A stretch of 64,000 bases of DNA from Tyto alba (lineage: Eukaryota; Chordata; Aves; Strigiformes; Tytonidae). Numbering within the stretch: the stretch's first letter is position 1; the number at the start of each line of letters is the position of its first letter. Positions 44,291 to 57,359 of the stretch are shown piece by piece. The translations under genes were made by a program, and so were the position numbers. Where the stretch lies: assembly GCF_018691265.1 (NCBI RefSeq), contig NW_024881279.1, forward strand, positions 2,323,243 to 2,387,242. The letters run 5' to 3'. Below the pieces are notes generated by a model. It was not told the origin of the DNA. It saw only the letters and a list, made by a program, of their open reading frames with translations, and did no database searches.

Positions 44291-44306
44291 GGGGGGGGGG
44301 GGGGGG
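44291..44306. repeat. Poly-G tract (G16)
   Basis: Sixteen uninterrupted G in a GC-rich patch. The length is likely to be unreliable in assemblies. Confidence 0.85.
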
Positions 44307-44760
44307 CGTAACAGGCCAGAGCATCCTCTTCAGCAGCGCTGGATGACAGCGTGGTCCAGCAGACTGATATCAGAGGCAGTGATGATATTTTAATACTCAC
44401 TACTGTGCCAGAGAGTAAGGAAAGAAATCCTCACTCCAATCTGGGAATTATCAAAAGTTTCCATTTGCTGTACGGCTTAGATTTTTAAAGAAAACTCCAT
44501 TCTCCCCCCAAAGGAGGTGGTAGGCATTTACTGTTTCTGTACTCCTTTCCTGGTGACTGAAGCTCAGCAGTGTCTGCAGGTGGCACCAAGTCCTACAAGA
44601 ACTCCGTGCTGCTCTTGGTTCAAGTTCAGATCTGGCACCAAGTTTTGTCTCATAGTGGGAGCGCAATCCGACAGCACACATGGGTGTTTCAGGGGTCACG
44701 TGCACGCAGCTTCTCCTCACCCTTTCCAACAGAAGCTAAAAATCCTGTGGAGCAATACTA

Positions 44761-44829
44761 CAAAAAAAAAAAAAATAAAAAGAAGGAAAAAAAAAAAAAA
44801 AAAAAAAAAGGAAGGGAAAAAAAAAATAA
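44761..44829. repeat. A-rich simple repeat
   Basis: Several poly-A runs, the longest 22 bases, separated by G or T (AAGAAGG, GGAAGGG). Lysine-rich open frames across it are composition artefacts. Confidence 0.9.
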
Positions 44830-46289
44830 GAGGGGCGGAGGAAGATAATGATTTTTTGGCCAACTGTAATTTCACTTAGCAAGGAAAAGTTAATGGCTGT
44901 TCTAGTGACCTCCACAGTTACTGCGCTCATTTAACCAGTTACACTTAATTATGCTGAGTAATATAAAAGTTCCATATGTCCTGTGAGCAAATTCCTCCTT
45001 GGTCTATGGAAAACAGAAATTCAGCAGAGGCAGGAAAATGCCTGTGCCTGACAGCACTGCTATAATCTATTTTTAACTGAATTTCTCCATCTTCTTTGTA
45101 AAGGAATAACACTTCTTCATTGCCTCTGGCTATAATTAATGCGCTATAATTCAAGTCCAAGAGACATATAAAAACAGACTTAAAGCAGAGCATTAGCTTT
45201 CAAGCAGAGCAAATAAGTTTGGAGAAGATCAGTATTTTCTCTACTTAAAACTCTTTTCACTGGTTTTAGTTAAAGTCCTTCAGTTGCTTGAAGGTGGAAC
45301 GTGCTTCCTACAGCCACATGCTGCGTTGAGCGCGTCCGTCTTCACCCGGCCCGGGCGAGGGAGCCCAGTTTGCTGCGGGAGCTGCCATCAGCAGAGCTTT
45401 TCCGTACTGGTTGGAAATGGTGGGACTATCCAGAAGCATTAACCTGCCGTCACTGCCTCTGGTTTATTTTGTTTGAAAACAATACAGTCATTTTTGTTGC
45501 AAAAAGGGTAAATAGATGAGGGTAAATATTTGAAAACATTTAAAACCTGTACTTAGCAATCATTCAGCTCTCCCAACTGGGTTCAGCATCCACCACTCCC
45601 TTTAGTTACCTGGTGACCAGGCGGCTCTTGGGAATCAAAGTACTGTTTAAGCAGAAGAAATGCATTTCAGACAAAACACATTTTGAAACAAGAAACAGTT
45701 TATATACATGACTAACGCTGGGGAGGCTCTGCCTGCTGCAGAGGGTCCTGGGGCTGCTGGGGCCTGGCAGCAGCAGACCCCATCGATGCTCCCCTGCGTT
45801 CACCAGATCCGGAGTCAAACACACAGCAAAGGAGTTAAAGCTCCCCTTTCCCCTGCACCCACTGAGCCCTCTGGCCCACAGGACAACTTTTAACAAGCCC
45901 CCTCGGTCCCCAGCTGTACGCAATCAGCATCAGCACAAGAGGCACTCTTGCATCTCCTCCTCTCTTGCTTACAGTCTTAGGTCATTGTGGCTACGGCAAC
46001 AACGCTATTTACTAGCAAAAATATATATTTGAAAGGTCACAGGCAATCAGAGCAGGCAAACAGGGAGGATGAGGCCCTGGGAACTGAGGCAGGACAGCAG
46101 CAAGGAGACTCACTGCTGTCTGATTCAGGCCCCCCCAGCTGCAGCTCAGCCTGATAACTAGGGCCAGAGACCCCCAGCAAACCAGTCCCTGCTTCATCTG
46201 CATTAGCACCCACCCCTGGGCAGCACAGAGCACCACCTCCCCCTCCCTCCCAGTTTGTGCTGGTTTAAAAGGGGCAGAAGGACTGCAGG

Positions 46290-46405
46290 TGTGCCCCATC
46301 CACACAGGTGAATAGAATAGAACAGAAGAGACTCTTCCAGTTGGAAGGGACAGACAACGATCATCTAGTCCAGCTGCCTGACCAACTCAGCTGTGCCCCA
46401 TCCAC
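46290..46405. repeat. 14-bp direct repeats flanking the CR1 fragment
   Basis: TGTGCCCCATCCAC occurs at 46290-46303 and at 46392-46405, directly bordering the CR1 fragment. A related phrase (GTGTGCCCCAGCCACAC) occurs again near 46434. The pair could be a target-site duplication, or CR1 may have landed in a pre-existing short tandem repeat. Confidence 0.75.
46304..46391 (-). mobile_element. CR1 LINE, 3'-end fragment
   Basis: TTCCAGTTGGAAGGGACAGA followed by ACGATCATCTAGTCCAGCTGCCTGACCA is the hallmark 3' end of chicken-repeat-1 retrotransposons in reverse orientation. The preceding GAATAGAATAGAACAG resembles the eroded terminal ATTCTATG-type repeats of the family. Only about 80 bases remain, so this is a heavily 5'-truncated dead copy, as is usual for CR1. 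Its 3' end faces the lower coordinates. Confidence 0.9.
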
Positions 46406-49400
46406 CCACCTGGGTGTAACCCACCCACTCAGGTGTGCCCCAGCCACACACATCTGTGCAGCCAGGGCTGCTTTGCTTGCAGAGGGTGCTGAGTGCAGGT
46501 AAGGGTTTTTTTGGGGGGAGTAGGGGTATGAGACGGGCTCTTTAGTGGCTATGTAACAGTTATTGCAACTCGGAAATTAGCTGTGTTGGCCTCTTGGGTT
46601 GCTGTGTCTGCTTCTCTGGCTGCTTTTTTCTTCTCTGTGCTAATGTTGTGTGTGTGTCTGGGTTCCTGGAGCTGCAGCCCTGGCTCTCGGGTTTGTTTTT
46701 GCTGGGCACGTGCAGCACAGAAGTGTTCTGGGGCTGTGGCCACCCTGGGAGTGCCCTGGAGCAGGGGGTGCATTTGTCCCCTTTGGGGAACGAGGGGTGG
46801 TCAGGGCTCTGCTGTGCACTAAAAGGAAGAACAAACTCATGTCGGTATATACTATACAGTAAAATACTTTCTGTTGTTATGGCAACTAAAATTCTGAAAA
46901 TAAACCTAGGAAAAAGCAGTGATGTACATCAAAATGACCACATTTTGTTTCGGATATGAGGATTTTTTTTTAAATGCTTTCTATGCAAGGAATTCTGATG
47001 TTTACTTTTAAGTTTTCCTTCTTTTTGTAACTTACAGTTTAGAAAGAGTCAAGTGCTGCAAAAACGTTTGCAGAAGCTGCCAAGTGACAGCTCCAGAGTG
47101 CCTTCCTCTGCAGCAGCTCAGCGTGGTGGCAGCTGCCATGCTGGAATATAAAGGATAGAAACTGAATCTATTGGGGGTTCCTGTTCAGAACTGCAATGTA
47201 TAGTCATAAAGCTCCATTTGAGGGAAGAGAAATTGGAGTTTTATCCTTGGGATAGCTCAAAAATGTTTCTGAGCAAATCCTACTGTTAGACTTCGTGGTA
47301 CCAACCAGGGCAGCAGCAATAGCTGTTTTAGGGTTATAGTTGCAAACACTGAGGGAGGATATGGTGCTGGGGCTAGCTGTTTTATAGTCAAATAGTAACA
47401 ATTATTAGGCTGATCCTAGTAATTGTATATTGGCATTATGACCAAGTGACTTTATTGGTAATCTTCCTCCAGTTGTATTATTCTACATGTGCTGGGTTTG
47501 TCCAGAACTGGCTGCCTTCCCCATCCCTTGTAACCCAGGTCAGGAGCTTTTACTTTGTTGCCTTTTCCACTAGTTTTGTGTTATGAAAGACAGTTCTTGA
47601 AACTGAGTATGTTGTTTTCTCTTAATAATAATAATAAACACATTCTTGCTTTGCTGGGCTCACTATGTATAGCTGGTTTACATTGCAAAATCTTTGGGCT
47701 CCGCTTTATCAGAATGAGAGCCCACTGTTCTTGCCGCTGGGTGCTGCTTGGGAACTAACGTTTGAATTGCAAAGAACAGTGAACTTAGGTAATTCTTGGA
47801 ACGACTGGAGAAATTAGTTTTATTATGTCAAATCCCAGCCGCAGCTGCAATCCTTTTATTAATCATAATTAAACTTTCATAGAGTTGCTCATGAATGTGC
47901 AGCTAGGCCGGGCAAGTTGGCCTGACTGAGCAGCACAGCCCTGGCTGGGAGGATGGGCTGCAGGAGGGCGATTGCTTAAGGTATTTGCCAGAACAGCAAA
48001 TTCCCACTGCAGAACGGGGCTTGACCCTCATCCCAGTGGACTGCAGGGACCCTGGTGGAAATCCCGGTGCTGTTCCCGAGGGCTGGGAGCAGCCGGTCCC
48101 TGCAGCAGGACATGGCTCTGCCCCTTCTCGTGCTCACACCTGTGCTGGGCTTAAGCCCTCGACATTTTACTGTGCTTGGAGAGGATTATTTCAGGTGCTT
48201 TGCCTGTCTTACCTCTAGGTGCTCATTCTGACTGGAGGTAGCACCCTCCCCTGGATGGCAGTACATCTCCTGGCCTCCCTGGAGAAATTTTCCCTATTTC
48301 CCTGTGGTTTCCACCTGCCCTTTGTTGGGGATTTGGCGCAAAAAGGAGAGGGGGGTTATCTGTGGCTGCTTGCTGCTGAGGTTTCTTGGCTTGTAATGCT
48401 GTGATTAAACGTCTCCATCACCTCACAGGTGTGGTGAGAGGCAGTGACCCCTTCTCGGTGGTGGGGTGTCCCCCTCCAGAGCCGGTGCCCACCAGCAGAC
48501 TGAAGCTGCCTGGGGGGAAGTCAGGACAACCTGTGCCCTTCCCGCCGACAGCAAAGGGGGATCGGGCTCCCCTGCCCGGAGCAGAGCTCAGGAGGGAGGG
48601 TTTTGGGGGTGCAGGGAGCTGTCTGCACCCCTCTGCATGGTGCAGTGCCTACAGTGGGATCCAACCACGGGGGGGACACACGGTGCTGCCTTGACCCCCC
48701 CCAGCACCTCGGGACAGGAGCACGCACCTCCCTGGGGCATTTGGGCTTGAGGTGGGGATGGTTTCAGGCACACGGCTGGGTTAATCCCGCACCGCTGCGG
48801 AAAGACAAACATCTGGAGAAGGGGCCACAGAAAGGAGATTTTCCTCGATTCAGAGGGAGAGCTGTAAGGGTCAGCTAAATAGTATGTGTGTATGAAAAGC
48901 AGTATTTAATTAAATAAAGATAATGTAAATAGAAATATGCGTTAGCTTAATGTGTGCCATAGAATGAAGGCGCTTCCAAAGAGCACAGAGGGGTGAGGCC
49001 GTGCACACGAGTTTGCTTCTTGTATCCTGCCTTCCAGCAGGAACAAATTAACTGCCAAAGCCATGCTTTTTCTCTTTATATGTATAGACATATAAATAGG
49101 GTGCATGTGTGTTTACTATGTGCAGTAATTTCTTAGGTGCTATAAATTTCATGCCTCTTCCAAATATTTGAGTACTACTCTGACCTTTTAACCAAAACAC
49201 GAAAAGTAAACTGTATGAAATCTATATGTACAGTGGTTGTCATTGAAAGCTAACATTTACCCATAGTCATTACTGTTTATATTGCAACAGCATGAAAAAT
49301 TGCAAATATGGAGGCGAGAGGCTGCTCCTGATGGGGGGAGTGCTTTGAATCCAGGGAAGCGATGGCCTGAGAGCAGTGCTGTGCTTGCAGAAGTTGGGCT

Positions 49401-52400
49401 TTTTCCACCCTCTCCGAGCATTCTCCTTGGACGTCTTGTCCCACCAAGGAGCCCCTCCTGGGTTTGGGCTTTCATTTGTGTTTTCTTACCGTGCGCTTGA
49501 GCCATCACTGGTGCTGTGTCTGTTCGATCGTCCTTCTGAGGCTGCAGCAAATGGCTGCTGGTTGTCGTAGTCGTTCCCCTCGTCACTCTGGGATGTGGCG
49601 TTCTGGGGTAGTAGACAGTAAAACTTGTGGTTTCTGCTCGAGGTTCTGAAATCTCCTGTTGATGACATCTCTGTCTTCATCCCTCATCTCCTCTCTTTCT
49701 GTGCTGTTTGGGGATGAAAGGGCCTCTCAGAGCTGATGGTTGCACGGGGGCAGCTCTCCCAGCTCTGCCCCAAGCAGCCTGGTATGCCAGGGCTGTGTTA
49801 GATAAGAGGCATCACATCCATTATTTTCTTTCCGAATGACCTGCAATTGCTGCCCTTTATCCTTCACGAAAAACAGCAGTGTTTGCAGAGGCTCTGGCAA
49901 GCTTGTGGGTGTAGGCACCCCCCAGTTCAGGGCTGCGGGAGGGGTGAGGGTGGCCCCCAGCCTGCTGAGGCTGCTGTTAAATGGGAAACCCAAACCCTCC
50001 GGGGACTCGAGTGTCCCAAGAGAATCCAACCTGATGCCACCAAACGCCCCCGTGCTCCCAGCACTGGTTACTGGGGCAGCCTGGGGAGTGACTGGTCTGA
50101 CTCTCCAGTGTGAAAACCAAGGGATTATCTCCTGCCTCGTATTGTAAACACTAGCAGTTTGGGTTATCCTAAAGTAACACTTCAACGCTTTCTGCTTGAT
50201 ATGTCAAAGCTTTTACAGCTATCTGTGGCAAAATAGGCATTTGCAGCTTCATTTGTATGTGAGGAGTCTGTGTCCAGAGGGATTTCGCTATCTTTATTGG
50301 ATGACAGATAAAACGTATGGCATGATTTGTAAAGCAACCTACTTTTCAGGGTCTCCAACCTTGTGTTTCAACTATAAGGCTGTTTTTCTCCAATAGATTT
50401 ACTCTTAAACTCTGATAATAAATGCCAGCCCTTAGCTTGTGGAATTATCTAGAGTTATTTTTAAGAGGAAGCAACATAAGATAATAGGCACTTGGTACAC
50501 CAAAAAGGGGTCAATAATGTAGCAGTCTCTACTTTGCGGTGCTGTGTAGCTACATAAACATCCAAAGAAATGGCAGAGAGCCACAGGTCTAAGCCAGTGT
50601 GGCACTTCATGCTGCATTGCAATGTTTGCACTTTATGCTGAACCAAGAGGCTGCTTGAACTGTTGCCCTATTTACTCCATCAGTCTTCTCTATTAGGAGT
50701 GTTTGCTCTCTACAGCAAGACTTCTGTCTGTATATGGTGACCCCTTTATCCTCAAGTGCCCTTGCTGGACAGTAATACACGTATTGAAATATAGAAATCC
50801 AGTTGGATTTAAAATGAACATTTAGTAAAAATATGACATTACCTTCAGGACTATTTTGAAAGCCAACAGCCTGATGGATGAAGTGTCATTATTTAGCAAA
50901 CAAATGGGCTGTTGGAACTGCCAGGGAAGACTCGGTGTGGTGAAGAGTCAGTGTGCTTTAATGCAAAGATAAAACTATTCAAATGTGGGGTGGAGGGGGC
51001 TCAAAGTCACTTATTCAGGTGTTTCAACTGCTTGCTGTTTGGATATCATGTTACTGTGATTGATACTAATAATGTGGTTAGGGCTGGAAAAGCAGAACAG
51101 CAGCATTTGTTACCAGTCATGTTTTATGTAGACTATGATAATGCGTTCTGTAGCACGGGGTGTTGCTAAAGTTCAGTGTGTTCATTTACTGAAGAGATGT
51201 GAATGAATGTAGGTTTGGCTTCCGTTACCTTGCATGGTGTCCTCAAATTTTAGCCCGCTTTTGCTGAGAATGTTGTGTAAATAAAATTATTAAACATACC
51301 TGAAACAAAAGGCATTGTCGTTGCCTGGGCAGGGAGAGGCGCCCTCGATCTGCTCCAGGCTTGCTAGAGAATGAGCAACACAATCTTACTGCTTTTATAT
51401 TGATTTCAAAATAATGTTGCCTTATTTGTGTGTGATCTGGATGGACTCAGCAAGACTTTTTTTTCTACTTGAGGGGTTTCAGCCTCCCACAGTCTGGAAG
51501 GAAGTTTGGATATTTAACAGATACACTCAGCTGTTCGGGACAGGCAGGGAAGAATGATGCTGTCAGGCCTTAAAGCTACTGGGAGAATACAGAAAAGCAG
51601 CATGCAGTTATCAGAATTTGAGGGAACATATGATGGGAATCATTATGTTTCTAATTACCAAAGTAATCACATTTACTTTGTGCATGGCAGTGTCTGGAAA
51701 ATTTTGAAGACCTCTTTTTTTTTTTCCACTGGAAAATATTAATTTGTAAAACAAAACCTATTCATAAAAAGGGTATGTTTCTTCCATATCTTCTAATTTA
51801 AGCTCTTGAAGGACCTTTTTCAAAATGACCTGTTAAGATGGGCGTAACTTTGTTTGAAACAGTCATTAACTGTTAGGGAAAGGTTGAAAATTAAGAGAAA
51901 TATTTAAAATGTTTGTAATGAGAGGTTTTGGTGAGCTACCCTCTTAGCCTACGCATCAGAAAAGAAGCGGACCATTTATTTTTTTTTTTTTCCCACAGTG
52001 ATGCTACACAACCGATCACTTGTCCTTTACAAAATCATCCCAGATATTTGTTTATTACGATGGTTTGCAGGTGCTGTTGTGTTTCTGGAACTGGAGGATG
52101 CCTGTGGCTGGGATGGGCCTTTCCTTCCGTGAGCTTCAGCCTCGGCTCCTGCCCGAGGGCCCTGCCCTTGCAGGAGCTCCCCAGGGCCCCTTTGCTGCTT
52201 GTGTCACCTCACAAATAGCTTGCTGCTCTTCGTGGTGTGAGCAAACTGCATCTTTGATATCTGTCTTTTCCCAACTAAAATGAAAGAAACTATATCTGAT
52301 TGAGAACACTTAATAGGCATTAAATTAGATGTTAGATGTACTTAAAAAAAAAAAAGACAGGACATCTATATAGACAGCTGTGGGAGGAAAAAAAGATTAG

Positions 52401-53666
52401 TTTTCATGCCAAGTAGGAGTGGATTCAAGTAAGTCCAGCATTATCCATACGCTATACTTAAACCAGTGCTTGGAAGACTATGGGCATTCCTAACTATACC
52501 TTGTTTTCCTTGGCCATTTTATTAGCTAAATCTCTACTAACTTCTGGACAAATTCTTGTTTTTTCTTAAGTTAATGGAAATTTGCACGTGCTTAGTTGTT
52601 GTTTGCCCTTTTATTTTTTTTTTTCTGCTTCAAGTTTGTTTTTTATCAGCTTTTCTTAATTGTTACATCTTTGCAGCTTGGTATTGCTAAGCAGATATTT
52701 CTGTACCCTGCAGACCTGAAATTGCTAGAAATTTGTAAATGAATGTAATACTTTGGAAACTTGTTACTTTATTGTTCTCCTAACTTCCCCCTCACCGCAC
52801 TTTATTCCCAGTTCTGCTTTGCTCCTCATACCACTAAGCCTGTTTAAATAAGATCCATGTGTTGAGAGAAGTGAGAAGAGCTTGTGGACTGTAAGAAAAT
52901 GTTCACTGAGTGTTGCAACACAATTTAGTCGAAGATTAGAGATAATTCAGCTGTTTTTCCGCAGTCAATAATACAGATATTCTGCACCTCCTGTTCACAG
53001 ATAATGAGAAAGGGCTGGATTATTTTTAAGGAAATTACCCAACTTGGTATTCTCTCCTCTTTTCATAGTATTGAGAATGAAACATCTGTGCATCAGGGTG
53101 AGTGCAGTTCATCTGTAAAGAGTTGCCAGTATGCAGATGAAGCTGCTCTTTAGCAATAATTGAAACCATTGTCTGGATGTTTAACTTTCACTGACTGTTG
53201 TCCCAGGAGGTCCCGTGGTGCTGAGGCTGTGACAAAAGTGCTGGTACCCAGCGGAGCATCACGGGTCTGGGGTACCTTGCCCAGGAGGGAGGTGACTCTC
53301 ACTTGCACAGACTTTGCTTTTTAAGGTCCTGAGCATCTTGTTCCAGCTTGGGGGGGGAGGGAGGTGGTCTTGCTCTGAAACAAGCTTTTCTGTGTTGCTG
53401 CAAACATCTGCCAGCTCTATGGGCCCCAAGGGATGATTCTTTGGCAAGGGTTTAAACTTTTCTGGACAGGCTGAAGTCAGACAGCTTTGGGATAGAGGAG
53501 CATCAGAGCTACCCTTGTGAGCAGGACATTATACCTCGGGGTTACTAAGGTGAACAGCATAATAATGTTTAACGCTACTACGACAGTTGTGTTTGCACAC
53601 ATGTAACTTGTCTCTCAAGGTGTGGTTTGACTTCAAGACTAAGCCAATCCAAGAAGCAGAGCTGCC
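46406..53666. other. Intergenic: no gene recognised
   Basis: No coding exon is supported. The stretch holds an AAT microsatellite of about four units near 47624-47637, a GC-rich patch at about 48420-48740 with short C and G runs, T-rich tracts at about 51714-51726 and 51978-51991, and an AT-rich block at about 52900-53190 that may be regulatory. Open frames here are short and without domains. Confidence 0.6.
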
Positions 53667-53797
53667 ACCAAAAAAAAACCAAAAAACCAAACCAAACCAA
53701 AACAAAAAAAACCCAAAACAAAACAAAAACAAAACAAAACAACAAAAAAAAACACACAAAAAAAAAAAAAAACACAAAAAAAAAAAACCAAAACAAC
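53667..53797. repeat. A-rich (AAAAC/AAACC)n low-complexity tract
   Basis: About 130 bases consist almost only of A with single C or CC interruptions. Open frames rich in K/N/T (plus) or F/V/L (minus) arise from composition. The tract may be an expanded poly-A tail of an ancient insertion, but no element body is identifiable. Confidence 0.9.
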
Positions 53798-56700
53798 CTT
53801 CCAGCTCCTGCCTTCCCCTCCAAACAGCATTGTGTTGCCTGTTTTCTCCTGCCAGCCCTCACAGCGAGCCTTGCAGGGACAGCTCTCTGCCGGGATGGCC
53901 CAGCTGGCACGGGGACAGCACTGCAGCCTCACTGGGAGGAGGAGGAAGGTGCTGCCTTGTGCTTCACCAGCGCTCGTCCCTGTGACCGCTGTGAGTGACT
54001 GAGGCCATCGCGGGCCTTGGAGTGATGGAAAACTTTTATAAGGATGGAAATCTTTCCAGCAGTGGCTGTGTCCTGGTACCAGGAGTGGTCGGAAGGTGGT
54101 GTGTCGCATTTCCCAGCTCTCACCAGTGAGCTGGCCCTGCTGCCCCAGGCTGCGCTGGGCGAGTGCATGGTGCTGGCTGGGAGGAGAGGGGAATGCTCAG
54201 AAACAGCAGGAGAATACAAATCAAAGGAGCAAGTCAAACAAGGCAATAGCAAAACAAGCCGGAGTTGTTATTAGTGAAGATTGTTTTAAAGCTGATAACA
54301 AACAAGTCATAAGTTCTGCTGAATACAGTTATGATATAAATGCCAGAGGCTAGTTATCAATACTTTCTGCTCCTTAATGTTTTTTTCACTGCTGTTGAGT
54401 AAAACAGCTTTGCTTATCTAGGGAGTCTTTGTTTCATCAAACGTTTGCTTTCCCAGCTGGCTGTGCAGTGTGCTGGCCTGTCATCAGCCTCACTACCCCA
54501 CGCTTCTCCCGGTTCGTTAGCGAACCTCAGTAACGGGTGCCCTGCACTTTCAAACTAGTCTTCCAGGGCTGTTAACCACTTGCTAACCAATTCACTGGAA
54601 AGATACTCCATGCTTGCTGAATTTTCACTTCAGAATGGTGTGGGGTTTTTTTTTAGTTTTTGTTTGTTGCAAAACTTTAGCTCAAGCCCGAGTAGTGCTT
54701 TCTCCTCGTCCCATTAGGTTGTTGAGCTCTTTGAAGCTGTAGTGGCTGTGGGAACAAGCCCTAAGGACTTCTGTGGCTGATGGGGAGGGTGGTATGGGAT
54801 CACTGTCCTCGTCTGGCAAGTTCCCACGAGAAGCCGTGGGGAGACTTAGTTGCTGTGGATGTTCAGGAGACAGTTGTCCTCTGGATGCTGAGCTGGAGGA
54901 AAAGATTCCGGGGATATGGAGAGGTCGGAGAAGTGCATGAGTGTTGAAAAATGCTAAAGCCCTCCTTCTCTGAGGCTTCCACTTTTACTAAATGGTAATT
55001 GATGGGAAGGCATAGTAGCTTATTAGCTCCTGAGGACTGAGAGTGCCCATCACTGATTGTAGTTTAGTTTCTCTTGCCCCACCACAGCTGGGCTTCCCTG
55101 GGACTCAGTGTGCTGGGGGCCTTGGGAGCGGAGCTTGTCCCCACGAGCTGTCCCGCTCCAGCACTGGGCCCCTTCCCCTGCAGCTACTGGGGCAGGACTC
55201 TGCCTCTTGCTTTCATTATTAATTACTGCCCACTCCCTGCTTCTGGGTGCCCACAGCTCTGTTTTGAGCACAAGTCCTTCAAGGTCAGCATCTCCCAGAC
55301 AGCAGCGGTACGCAGTGCTGGAACCGCTGCATAGTGCAGCTGGTTTGAACAAGAGGGAGACCCACTGCAGACGCTGCCTTCTCCTGGGTCGTATGGCTTG
55401 TATGGATTTGTCTGGGGGTTCATTCCCTCACTGGGTGAGCTGTGATGCAGTGGTAGCTGCTTAGCATGTCTGTGTTCACCTTGTAGTTCTCTGAGAAACA
55501 CATCAGGAGGCAGATATCTGTTTTGTGGTTCCTCACTTTATCACACGCCCACAGGTTTGAGATACCCTTTACCCTGTGGCAGGTGTGAGGTCCTTTTGTG
55601 TTCATCTTCAGAAGACTTTTAAATTGGGAAGGAGATGCCAGTGTGCTTTTAAGTGTATTCGCATGACTTGTACTTCAAGTAGTCTAAGGAAAATTTTGAG
55701 ATGTATATTGCATACTAAATATGTAATAAATAGACACTGGCCTCTATTTATTAAAATGAGAGGTAAAGACAGTGATCAATTGTAACAGTAAACTGGGCTT
55801 CCATGTGAATTAAGTTTTGTTGATAAGATTAAAAAATGGCTTAGGGATGAGAGGTCAAATTTAAAGATAATATTCTCTTAAGATGCCAAAGGAAGCCTTA
55901 AAGAAATTCCATCATGCATCTTCTAATCCAGACCTGTTAGAAAGCTGCATAGCCCTTCATCTTCTCATCTCACTCTGTCCCCAAAACAGGGAACACCACC
56001 TCCTGCATGTAAGACCAAGTTCTGGGTAAAAATGATACCAGGTGAAGAGGCTTGTTTCTCAGGGCAGTAACTTTCTCATGAGTTACTCTGAAACAGCAGA
56101 GCATGTTCTTAACGTGCCTTTGGAGAAGTGGCAGCGGTCTGGGATATGTAGTACTTGAGATGTTCTTCTACACAGAACAGTATAGGCTTTGTGCAGCAGA
56201 TGAGATTTCCTTATAGTGAACTGAGCACAGAACAACCAAAGGCTGTATGCAGCCTCAGAAAGAACTGGAGTCGCACAGCAACAGCTGAACAAAAGCATAA
56301 ATTCCATGCAACAGAAACAAGAGATCTGGGAGGAAAAGTTAATGCAGCCAGGCTATAGAAATAGATCACAGGCAGTCTGAAGTCTACACCAGCTAGTAAA
56401 GAAAGCTTTGGTCCTAGTCCATGAGCACATTGAACATATGAGATGGCAGCGTTTACTGAAACAAACACAAACCATTTGTTGACGTTGGCAAATGCCATGT
56501 CCTTCAGGAACAGGGATTTCTCTAGCTACAAATGCATGGCTTCCAAATTGAACACAGAACAAGGAGAGATGTGGTAGCTGTAGACCCTTCTAGAAGAATA
56601 GACTTTGGGGAAAAAAAAAGCAGCCCCTTCCCTGAGCCAGCCCTGGGTGCTTTGAGAGAGGAAGAGATGCCGATGCCGATGGCCAGAGCCCCGCCGAGCT

Positions 56701-57336
56701 TCAGCCTCCAAGCTGCTGCCAGACTCAGAGGGGAGAATGTGACGTCCAAGTGAAATAGATTAAACACTTTCCCTTTGAGATCTGAGTCACCTCGTTGCCT
56801 CCTGCTTTACTTGTCTGACTTCTAGTGCTGTCCCAGAGCAACAGAGAATGGTTCAGAGCGGGCTGTAAAACTACAGCTCGAGCATCTGCTCCGAACCAGA
56901 GCAGCAGGGACCCCTGGGGGGCTGGATGGTCGAACGCTGGAGTTACCAGAATGATGTTTTTCTCCACAAGCTGCTGTCTTGCTGCCTGGTGGGAGAACTC
57001 AGCGGGGATGACGTGTGAGATGGCGCATGTCCCCGCAGCAGTGGGACCTGGCAGCCATGCAGTGCAGGAGCTGCTCCTGGTCCTGTTCTCCAATAAGGAT
57101 TTATTAAAAAAAAAAAAAAAACAAAAACAAAACAGTCAGTGCAGCACTAGCCTGTCACCTGGTGCAGGCTGCTGTGGATTTCTGAAGTTCAGGGAGCCCT
57201 GGCAGTTGACCCTTAGTCACCATCTTTCCAGCTGACATGCTGGTCTGCAATTTGTTGCATCAGTGTATGGGGCCAGATTTGTCAGGGGGATCAGAAAATG
57301 TAAGACTCGAAACAACTTGTTAGGACAATGATGTGT

Positions 57337-57359
57337 AAAAAAAAAAAAAAAAAAAAAAA
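57337..57359. repeat. Poly-A tract (A23)
   Basis: Twenty-three A after GATGTGT. A second run, A16 at 57106-57121, lies 215 bases upstream. No retroposon body is recognised. Confidence 0.9.

Larger units (their letters stand above)
39526..46303. other. Intergenic: no gene recognised
   Basis: No coding exon is supported. Contents are an A26 tract, an A16 tract, C-rich and G-rich runs (40672-40694; G16 at 44291-44306), GC-rich patches at about 40560-40870, 43380-43760 and 44000-44310, an imperfect hairpin at 42760-42830, and an A-rich tract at 44761-44829. Confidence 0.6.

Noticed and set aside
53639..54109. 156-aa minus-strand open frame with Phe/Val/Leu-rich, membrane-like sequence
   Set aside because: The hydrophobic part is the complement of an A-rich tract; not a real transmembrane protein.
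57106..57359. Two poly-A tracts that might mark processed pseudogenes
   Set aside because: No gene-like sequence or clear flanking duplication is seen upstream; processed pseudogenes are also rare in birds.
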